From Gammaproteobacteria bacterium (GTDB lineage: Bacteria > Pseudomonadota > Gammaproteobacteria > Steroidobacterales > BM003), in the NCBI GenBank assembly GCA_026193125.1, contig JAPHSC010000149.1:1-10639 (forward strand): DNA of 10,639 nucleotides, read 5' to 3'. Below the pieces are notes generated by a model. That model had not been told where the DNA came from and ran no database searches. It saw nothing but the letters and a program-made list of their open reading frames with translations. The position numbers were made by a program, and so were the translations under genes. The first letter of the stretch is position 1, and every line of letters starts with the position of its first letter. This document shows positions 1-5,680 of the stretch, piece by piece.

Positions 1-149
1 TGGGCATTGGCCGCTCAGCCAAGGACATGCTGCGCAAGGTAAAAGCCGCCCAGTACGTAGCCAACCATGACGGCGAGGTATGCCCCGCCGCCTGGGAAGA
101 AGGCGAGAAGACATTGACCCCAAGCCTGGACCTGGTCGGCAAGATCTAG
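1..149 (+). CDS. ahpC: Alkyl hydroperoxide reductase subunit C, C-terminal end (partial)
   Basis: This is the last 48 codons of a 2-Cys peroxiredoxin; the 5' part lies outside the window. The reading frame starts at base 3 and ends with TAG at 147-149. The visible part starts GIGRSAKDMLRK and contains the conserved resolving-cysteine motif GEVCPAAW (Cys codon at 81-83), followed by the typical AhpC tail ending LTPSLDLVGKI. In this family the peroxidatic cysteine near residue 46 reduces H2O2 or organic peroxides. The resulting intersubunit disulfide with the resolving cysteine is then reduced by AhpF in the cytoplasm. The peroxidatic cysteine cannot be checked here. The neighbouring ahpF in the same direction, 75 bp on, supports the assignment strongly. 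Any OxyR-type promoter would lie upstream of the window. Confidence 0.95.
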   Translation, partial: GIGRSAKDMLRKVKAAQYVANHDGEVCPAAWEEGEKTLTPSLDLVGKI

Positions 150-166
150 AAGTCCCAGGCACCCTT

Positions 167-198
167 GTGGGGGCGGCAAGGGCCGCCCCCACCTTTTT
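167..198 (+). terminator. Intrinsic terminator between ahpC and ahpF
   Basis: Arms at 167-177 and 182-192 form a perfect 11-bp GC-rich stem (GTGGGGGCGGC with its complement) around a 4-base AAGG loop, followed by C and five T (194-198). It lies 17 bases after the ahpC stop and 26 bases before the ahpF start. It probably makes ahpC mRNA more abundant than the ahpCF read-through transcript. The AhpC:AhpF ratio effect is inference. Confidence 0.85.
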
Positions 199-224
199 AC
201 AACTAACACGTCAAGGACAGAGCC

Positions 225-1814
225 ATGTTGACCCCAGAACTTCTCAACGCCCTCAAAGGCTATACCGCCGGCATGAAGAACCGGGTAAGCCTGGTTTTGC
301 AGCGCGGCGAACATCCCAAGCGCAGCGAACTGGCGGCATTCCTGGCTGACTTCGCCGGCGTTTCCGAGAACCTGTCATTTGAGGAACGTGATGTACCGGA
401 GCACTTGCGTAGCCCCTTGAGTTTCATGCTGGAGGTAGACGGTGAGCCCAACGGCATCGTGTTCTCCGGTATTCCCGGTGGTCACGAGTTCAATTCCCTG
501 GTGTTGGCTGTGCTGCATTCCTCCGGCACCCCGCTGAAACTGGACGCCGGCATCGTTAACATCATTCAGAATATCCAGACACCGCTTAATTTCGAAGTGT
601 TTGTCAGCCTGAGCTGTCACAACTGCCCGGACGTTGTCCAGGCCCTTAATCAGTTCGCCACCCTGAACCCGGCCGTGTCCAGCGAGATGATCGACGGTGG
701 CTTGTACCCCGAACTGATCGAGCAAAGGAACATCCAGGGCGTACCCAGCGTGTACCTCAATGGCGAGCCCTTCGCCAACGGCAAAATCGACACGGCCCGT
801 CTGCTGGAGAAGCTCATGGCCATCCAGCCGGCCCTGCCTGCGAATAACGATGCACCCACCCTGCCCCTGCAGGACGTTACGGTAATTGGGGGGGGACCCG
901 CGGGTGTCTCTGCAGCCATCTATGCTGCCCGCAAGGGCCTGAAGGTAACCCTGGTGGCGGACCGACTGGGTGGTCAGGTCAAGGACACCCTGGGTATCGA
1001 GAACCTGATTTCGGTGCCGAAAACAACCGGATCAGAACTTACCGGCGCCCTGCTGACTCACATGAAGGACTACGACATCACGCTGAAAGAACACCTGCGC
1101 GTCGACTCCATCGAAAAAGGCGACATCAAGACGCTGACGCTGTCCTCCGGTGAACGCATAGAGACCCGGACCCTGATAATCGCGACCGGCGCCCAGTGGC
1201 GGGAGCTGGGAGTACCTGGCGAGAAAGAGAACATCGGCAATGGCGTGGCTTACTGCCCACATTGCGACGGGCCTTTCTTCAAGGGCAAGGACGTGGCAGT
1301 GATCGGCGGCGGCAACTCAGGCATCGAAGCGGCGCTGGACCTGGCCGGTATCGTCAAGTCGGTGACAGTGTTTGAGTTCCTGCCAGAGCTGAAGGCCGAC
1401 AAGGTGCTGGTAGACCAGGCTCAAAAGCGCGAAAACATTACCATCCTGAAGAATGTGGCCACCAAGCAGATCCTCGCGGAGAACAGCAAGGTCAGCGCAA
1501 TTGAATACCAGGATCGGAGCAGCGGCGAGATTCTCACCCGGGAGCTGGCCGGCGTGTTCGTGCAGATTGGCCTGTTACCCAACAGTGGATTCCTGAAAGG
1601 CGTGGTGGATCTCACCCCCTACGGCGAGGTAATCATCAACGAGCGTGGCCAGACCAGTGAAGCGGGCATCTTCGCCTGTGGGGACGTGACTACCGTGCCC
1701 TACAAGCAGATCGTGATTGCCATGGGCGAAGGCTCGAAAGCGTCACTGGCGGCCTTCGAGTACTTGCTGAAAAAGGGTTCCCCCAAGGAGAGCGAAAGCA
1801 GCCTGGCCGCCTAA
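225..1814 (+). CDS. ahpF: Alkyl hydroperoxide reductase subunit F (NADH:AhpC disulfide reductase)
   Basis: AhpF is a cytoplasmic homodimeric flavoprotein that passes electrons from NADH through FAD and two disulfide centres to oxidised AhpC. The 529-aa product is close to E. coli AhpF (521 aa). Residues 1 to about 200 form the tandem thioredoxin-fold N-terminal domain, with its active CHNC at Cys131/Cys134 in a conserved SLSCHNCPDVVQALN stretch. After a linker, the thioredoxin-reductase-like part has an FAD-binding GGGPAG at 222-227, the CPHC centre at Cys344/Cys347, an NADH-binding GGGNSG at 361-366, and a C-terminal CGD motif at 485-487 contacting FAD. All key residues are present, so the enzyme should work. 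The start is supported by AAGGA at 213-217, seven bases upstream, and by alignment of the N-terminus with known AhpF. Transcription probably reaches it by read-through from ahpC. Confidence 0.97.
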   Translation: MLTPELLNALKGYTAGMKNRVSLVLQRGEHPKRSELAAFLADFAGVSENLSFEERDVPEHLRSPLSFMLEVDGEPNGIVFSGIPGGHEFNSLVLAVLHSSGTPLKLDAGIVNIIQNIQTPLNFEVFVSLSCHNCPDVVQALNQFATLNPAVSSEMIDGGLYPELIEQRNIQGVPSVYLNGEPFANGKIDTARLLEKLMAIQPALPANNDAPTLPLQDVTVIGGGPAGVSAAIYAARKGLKVTLVADRLGGQVKDTLGIENLISVPKTTGSELTGALLTHMKDYDITLKEHLRVDSIEKGDIKTLTLSSGERIETRTLIIATGAQWRELGVPGEKENIGNGVAYCPHCDGPFFKGKDVAVIGGGNSGIEAALDLAGIVKSVTVFEFLPELKADKVLVDQAQKRENITILKNVATKQILAENSKVSAIEYQDRSSGEILTRELAGVFVQIGLLPNSGFLKGVVDLTPYGEVIINERGQTSEAGIFACGDVTTVPYKQIVIAMGEGSKASLAAFEYLLKKGSPKESESSLAA

Positions 1815-1833
1815 TGAAAGGGCCAGTTTTTAG

Positions 1834-1870
1834 AGCCGGATACGGGCAAAAACCGTATTCGGCTTTTTTT
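1834..1870 (+). terminator. Intrinsic terminator of ahpF
   Basis: Arms AGCCGGATACGG (1834-1845) and CCGTATTCGGCT (1853-1864) pair over 12 bp with one G-T wobble around a 7-base loop, and run into a T tract (1864-1870). It begins 19 bases after the ahpF stop and is a textbook end for the ahpCF transcript. Confidence 0.92.
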
Positions 1871-1893
1871 GTTGGCGAAAGAGCGACCCGGCG

Positions 1894-1944
1894 AAAACCG
1901 GGGTCGAACCGGATTATTTAGAGTTAACGGTTCGACCCCGTTTT
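1894..1944. terminator. Long-loop inverted repeat, probable bidirectional terminator serving hflC
   Basis: Perfect 13-bp arms CGGGGTCGAACCG (1899-1911) and its complement (1928-1940) flank a 16-base AT-rich loop. On the plus strand the stem is followed by TTTT (1941-1944). On the minus strand it is followed by G and TTTT (complement of 1894-1897). It begins two bases past the hflC stop, so it is well placed to end the hflKC transcript, with a backup role for ahpF. The loop is longer than in classical terminators and the U tracts are short, so efficiency is uncertain. Confidence 0.65.
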
Positions 1945-1946
1945 GC

Positions 1947-2915
1947 CTATTTCTCTGGCGCCATGCCCTTCAGGTATTTGAATATGTCGCTTTCGGTCGA
2001 CAGCACCAGGGTACTGTTGGTGGAGATGATGTCCTTGTAGGCCTGCATGGTGCGGGTGAACTCATAGAAATCCCGCGCCTCGGGGCTCTGGTTGTAAGCC
2101 TTGGCGTAAATTTCACTGGCCTTCGCATCGGCCACGCCACGAATTTCCTCAACCTGCCGGTAGGCTTCAGACTGGATTTTGTTCAGGTCACGCACGCGGT
2201 TGCCACGAATTCGGGCTGCCTCGCCATTGCCTTCCGACAAAAACCTTTCTGCAATCTGCCGTCGCTCGGAAATCATTCGATCGTAGATTTTCGGGCGCAC
2301 GCTTTCGTTGTAATTAATACGTTTAAAGCGAATATCGAGCAATTCAATACCAAACACCCGGACCTTTTCGGCCGCCGCTTCGAAAATCTCCTGCTCGACT
2401 GATTTGCGACCCTTTTTGATGGGCACAAGGGAACCCATATTCAATTGGCGCTCCGCATCGGTTAACAGGGTATCGCGCAGGGGCACACGATCCTTGGTGG
2501 TGCGAATGATCTCGATCAGCTCGTGCTTGGCGACAGCGTTGCGGGTCTCACTGCCCAGGATATCGTCCAGCCTTGACTGCGCGCTGCGCTCATCACGCAG
2601 GCGCAAAAAATACTGCAGAGGATCGACAATTCTCCAGCGGGCAAACAAATCTACCGCGATATACAACTTGTCCTTGGTCGGCATATCCGATGGGCTGCCA
2701 TCCCACGGAAGCACGCGCTTGTCGATCGGATTGACCTCCTGGATAAAGGGCAGCTTCATCTTCAACCCGGCCTCCATTACAGGCTCGCCAACGGGCTTGC
2801 CAAACTGGGTGATGATCACCTGTTCGACTTCGCTCACCGTATATATGGAACTGACCCCGACGTATCCGGCAACGAACAAAACGATAAGCAGAGGGAGTGG
2901 GTTTGAACGGCTCAT
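1947..2915 (-). CDS. hflC: HflC, SPFH/band 7 subunit of the FtsH-modulating HflKC complex
   Basis: HflC joins HflK in a large periplasm-facing inner-membrane assembly that encloses and modulates the FtsH protease. The 322-aa product is close to E. coli HflC (334 aa). One N-terminal membrane anchor is at about residues 8-26 (LPLLIVLFVAGYVGVSSIY), followed by the band 7 domain (about 27-215), which opens VSEVEQVIITQFGKPV. The helical region has the family pattern ISERRQIAERFLSEGNGEAARIRG (split here as ISERRQIAERF at 215-225 and GNGEAARIRG at 229-238), and the tail has the HflC signature STESDIFKYLKG at 306-317. The start overlaps the hflK stop by 4 bp (ATGA). A GGGAG sequence seven bases before the ATG lies inside the end of hflK. 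This implies one operon with translational coupling. Confidence 0.95.
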   Translation of the reverse strand: MSRSNPLPLLIVLFVAGYVGVSSIYTVSEVEQVIITQFGKPVGEPVMEAGLKMKLPFIQEVNPIDKRVLPWDGSPSDMPTKDKLYIAVDLFARWRIVDPLQYFLRLRDERSAQSRLDDILGSETRNAVAKHELIEIIRTTKDRVPLRDTLLTDAERQLNMGSLVPIKKGRKSVEQEIFEAAAEKVRVFGIELLDIRFKRINYNESVRPKIYDRMISERRQIAERFLSEGNGEAARIRGNRVRDLNKIQSEAYRQVEEIRGVADAKASEIYAKAYNQSPEARDFYEFTRTMQAYKDIISTNSTLVLSTESDIFKYLKGMAPEK

Positions 2916-3979
2916 TGTTTTTCTCCCTTTTGGTTATCCAGGTTAAGCAAAGGCAATATGCCGTGGGTTGTCTGATCGACAATGATCTTCGACTCTATCC
3001 CTGGCAATACCTCCTGCAGGGTCTCGATATATATGCGTCTTCGAGTCACCTCCGGGGCTTTCTTGTATTCCTCAAGCAAGGCGGAAAATCTCGCCGCATC
3101 ACCTTCGGCCTCATTGATACGCTTCAGACGATAGCCGTCGGCCTCACGAATACGTTGATCCTTCTCACCCTCTGCCAGCGGAATCACCTTGTTGTAATCA
3201 CGCCGCGCTTCATTGATGAGTTTTTCCTTTTCTTGCTGGGCCTGGTTGACCTCGTTAAACGACTCTTGCACCGGCTTGGGCGGGTTGATGTTTTTCAATT
3301 GCACCTGGTCAATACTGACACCCATCTCGTACTTGGTCGCAAGCTCCTGCATCTTCACCAGGGCCTCGTTTTCGATCTCCTGGCGGCCAATGGTGATGAC
3401 TTCGTCCACAGTACGATCGCCGACGACCTCCCGCATGACCGATTCCGACACATAGCGCAGGGTCTCCCTGGGCTCACGGACCTCGAACAGATAATCTTTC
3501 GGATCGGCAATCCGAAACTGAACCACCCACTCGACCAGGGCAGCGTTCAAATCGCCGGTCACCATCTGGGTTTCCCGTTGCGCGTCCTGGGGATGGGGGC
3601 TCTGGTACATATCCATAGCGCCCGGTGTGCCAAAGCCGAATTCCTGCTTGAGCTGACGCTTGACCGGCACAACGGTCGCCGTATCAATCCCCAACGGCAA
3701 CTTGAAATGCAGACCAGGCGGCACCTCCTTGAGGTACTTTCCAAAGCGCTGTATCACGGCTACGGAGTCGCTGGGAACCGTGTAGTACGCCGTCCATAGC
3801 CCTAACGCTACCAGCGCAAGGGCTGCAAAGCCGATGGCGCCGCGCGGGCCACCTCCGGGTAACAGCTGTTTGAGCTTTTGCTGGCCCTCCCGCATGAGCT
3901 TATCAAGATCCGGGGGTTGTGACCGGTTGCCGCGGGCCCAGGGATTACCCGGGTCATTACTTCCGTTGCTTGGTGGCAT
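2912..3979 (-). CDS. hflK: HflK, SPFH/band 7 subunit of the FtsH-modulating HflKC complex
   Basis: HflK is the partner of HflC in the inner-membrane complex controlling FtsH proteolysis of membrane proteins. The 355-aa product has a Gly/Pro-rich cytoplasmic N-terminus with NDPGNPWARG (8-17) and PPDLDKLM (22-29), a membrane segment at about 47-67, a band 7 domain from about 70 starting SDSVAVIQRFGKY, a charged helical stretch (about 240-305), and the conserved KAPEVTRRRIYIETL near 307-321. It is shorter than E. coli HflK (419 aa): the Ser/Thr-rich C-terminal tail is absent. It carries about 20 extra residues around 110-135 (QEFGFGTPGAMDMYQ and following), where E. coli has a short link. The family assignment is firm; the subgroup is distinct from the enterobacterial one. 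Neither hfq nor hflX is upstream. A sigma-32-like promoter lies about 45 bases before the start. Confidence 0.94.
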   Translation of the reverse strand: MPPSNGSNDPGNPWARGNRSQPPDLDKLMREGQQKLKQLLPGGGPRGAIGFAALALVALGLWTAYYTVPSDSVAVIQRFGKYLKEVPPGLHFKLPLGIDTATVVPVKRQLKQEFGFGTPGAMDMYQSPHPQDAQRETQMVTGDLNAALVEWVVQFRIADPKDYLFEVREPRETLRYVSESVMREVVGDRTVDEVITIGRQEIENEALVKMQELATKYEMGVSIDQVQLKNINPPKPVQESFNEVNQAQQEKEKLINEARRDYNKVIPLAEGEKDQRIREADGYRLKRINEAEGDAARFSALLEEYKKAPEVTRRRIYIETLQEVLPGIESKIIVDQTTHGILPLLNLDNQKGEKQ

Positions 3980-4022
3980 TTGCTGGCCCTTTTTATGTCA
4001 ATAACATGGGAATAGACCCATT

Positions 4023-4050
4023 GATTGGGGCATTGTCCGACATTTTCAAG
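4023..4050 (-). promoter_or_regulatory. Candidate sigma-32 (RpoH) heat-shock promoter of hflKC
   Basis: On the minus strand, CTTGAAA (4044-4050) is followed by 13 bases and then CCCCAATC (4023-4030). The E. coli RpoH consensus is CTTGAAA, a spacer of about 11-16, then CCCCATNT. The -35 matches fully and six of the eight -10 positions match. A start site near 4016 would leave about 37 untranslated bases before the hflK ATG at 3979. Location, spacing and gene function agree; activity is not shown by sequence alone. Confidence 0.7.
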
Positions 4051-4061
4051 AACATTGTCGG
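4037..4061. repeat. Inverted repeat CCGACA-N13-TGTCGG over the hflK promoter
   Basis: Arms at 4037-4042 and 4056-4061 are perfect 6-bp complements centred on the putative -35 element of hflK. Nested inside is a TTC-N2-GAA half-site pair (4045-4052) with nearly the same centre. It could be an operator, or an accident created partly by the CTTGAAA box. No known operator is recognised. The rest of the 3980-4187 gap shows only a 10-bp palindrome ATCCGCGGAT and no convincing terminator for the transporter gene. Confidence 0.3.
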
Positions 4062-4187
4062 TTCTGGGCCCAATCAGCAAAAGATATATCGCTGAAACGT
4101 TACCTCTTTCTGCACGGGTTAAAGGGCCACTGGCCAAGCTGGTTGGTCTGATCCGCGGATTCAAGCCAGATTCCGGAGCCGACTATC

Positions 4188-5597
4188 CTAGGATTCAACT
4201 TCGATAGTCATTGCCGAAGGTCTCATCGGTTGCGGGGATGCGGTATGCAAGGCACGGCGCAAGCGCCCACTGAACAGCAAGATCGCGACACCGCCGCCGG
4301 CGGCAATCGCCGATTGCATCAACCAGAACTCCTCCGGACTCATTTTCTCGTAGAACTGGCCTATCCATCCCACCAGCAGGTTCGATACAAATATCGACAT
4401 AAATGCGATGCCCATCATGGTGGCATTGACGCTTGCAGGCGCTGCGCGGGATACCAGCGCCAGCAAAGTGGGCCAATAGTAAATAAAGGAGACGCCAAAG
4501 CCGATGCAGCACAGGGCCGGCCACAGCGGATGCACCGCTGCACCATCCGCGACCAGGATCCCGGCCACCAGGAAAAGATAACTGGCCGCTGCAATACACG
4601 CTCCGATACCAATCTTGGACAGATCGCCGGGTTCACCCCTGCGACCGGCCTGGCGACGCCAGAGGGCGAACAGAAAAGGCACCGCTATGATGCTTACCAG
4701 GGCATCCAGGGATTGATACCAGGGCACCGGGATAGTCAGGCTGCCGACACCCAGGTCAACATGGTCCTGTAGCCAGATCTTGAACACACCATACAGTTGG
4801 TAGTAACTGGTGGAGTGGAAAATCGTGATTGCCATCACCACCATGAGTGCACGCAGGATACGCCAGTCCGCTGATGACAGGGGCTGGGTCCGCTGCGAGC
4901 GACGCACCGATTTCTTAGCCAGATGTCGATAACCGATAAGGTAGGTCACAAGTCCTGCCAGCATGAAAATGGCCGCCGCCCCGAAGCCGTAGTGCCAACC
5001 GTAATACTGGGCCAGGGCACCACATACCAAGGGTCCGAACACGGCGCCAAAGTTTATCGACATGCTGAAAATGGCGAAGCCTCGAGTACGACCTGCCTCG
5101 TCTCCTGCCGAATACAAGGCGCCAACCTGGGCCGAAATATTGCCTTTCAGAAAACCCGACCCCACCACCAGCAACGTTAGCGCCGCCAGGAAGGTCTGAT
5201 CGAACGCCATGGCGAGATGCCCTGCGCACATCAACAGCGCGCCAATCACCACCGCGTTGCGCTGCCCTATCCAGCGATCCGCAATCAAGCCACCCAGCAC
5301 CGGTGTGAAATAGACAAATCCGGTATACAGCCCAAAAATCATCGACGCGAGCGCCAGGGGCGACAAAGGTCCCATGAGGGATTCCAGCCCGTTCCTGAAT
5401 CCTGCAAATCCAAGAATGTTTTCCACGTGACCCGGAAGAAACAGCTGGTTCACCATGTACAGCACCAGCAGCGCCATCATTCCATAGAAGGAAAAGCGCT
5501 CCCAGACCTCGGTGAAAGCCAAAAAGAATAATCCCTTGGGGTGGCCGAACCATTGTTCTTCGGCCTTAGACGCCGGCGTCTCGGTTTCTGTACTCAT
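4188..5597 (-). CDS. POT/PTR-family proton-coupled oligopeptide transporter
   Basis: This 469-aa polytopic inner-membrane protein of the major facilitator superfamily probably imports di- and tripeptides with protons. The first helix carries the POT signature ExxERFxxYG (E30, E33, R34, F35, Y38, G39). The motif between helices 2 and 3 is GGLIADRWIGQR (102-113). Helix 4 holds GSGFLKGN with the family lysine at 151. The helix-5 signature, usually FYxxINxG, reads FSMSINFG at 177-184, so its tyrosine is replaced. Length fits a 12-14 helix bacterial POT. The start is supported by AAGGA (5606-5610) eight bases before the ATG. It lies 83 bp after the TolB/TPR gene with no terminator between, so read-through is possible. 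The exact substrate (peptides, a single amino-acid conjugate, or other) cannot be read from the sequence. Confidence 0.88.
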   Translation of the reverse strand: MSTETETPASKAEEQWFGHPKGLFFLAFTEVWERFSFYGMMALLVLYMVNQLFLPGHVENILGFAGFRNGLESLMGPLSPLALASMIFGLYTGFVYFTPVLGGLIADRWIGQRNAVVIGALLMCAGHLAMAFDQTFLAALTLLVVGSGFLKGNISAQVGALYSAGDEAGRTRGFAIFSMSINFGAVFGPLVCGALAQYYGWHYGFGAAAIFMLAGLVTYLIGYRHLAKKSVRRSQRTQPLSSADWRILRALMVVMAITIFHSTSYYQLYGVFKIWLQDHVDLGVGSLTIPVPWYQSLDALVSIIAVPFLFALWRRQAGRRGEPGDLSKIGIGACIAAASYLFLVAGILVADGAAVHPLWPALCCIGFGVSFIYYWPTLLALVSRAAPASVNATMMGIAFMSIFVSNLLVGWIGQFYEKMSPEEFWLMQSAIAAGGGVAILLFSGRLRRALHTASPQPMRPSAMTIEVES

Positions 5598-5680
5598 GCG
5601 CTTTTTCCTTGGCTGCCGGCTGTTTGATTTTTTTAGCCCATGGGCGAGCGCTAACTCGGGGTCATTACTGACGATCCTTA

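Noticed and set aside
1899..1940. GGTTCGACCCC resembling a tRNA T-arm, suggesting a tRNA remnant or attachment site
   Set aside because: It is part of a perfect 13-bp inverted repeat with T tracts, and no acceptor, D or anticodon arm can be built around it; a terminator explains it better.
2897..3799. Open plus-strand frame of 300 codons opposite hflK
   Set aside because: It lies wholly antisense to a firmly identified hflK, its translation has no recognisable domain, and it is explained by the codon bias of the real gene.
4118..4140. GGGCCACTGGCC hairpin downstream of the transporter as its terminator
   Set aside because: The stem is only about four pairs around a three-base loop and the following minus-strand T tract is just three bases, too weak to call.
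5628..5645. T tract next to palindrome GCCCATGGGC between the 570-aa gene and the transporter, as a possible terminator
   Set aside because: For minus-strand transcription the palindrome is followed by A residues, not U, and on the plus strand the T tract precedes the stem; neither orientation makes an intrinsic terminator.
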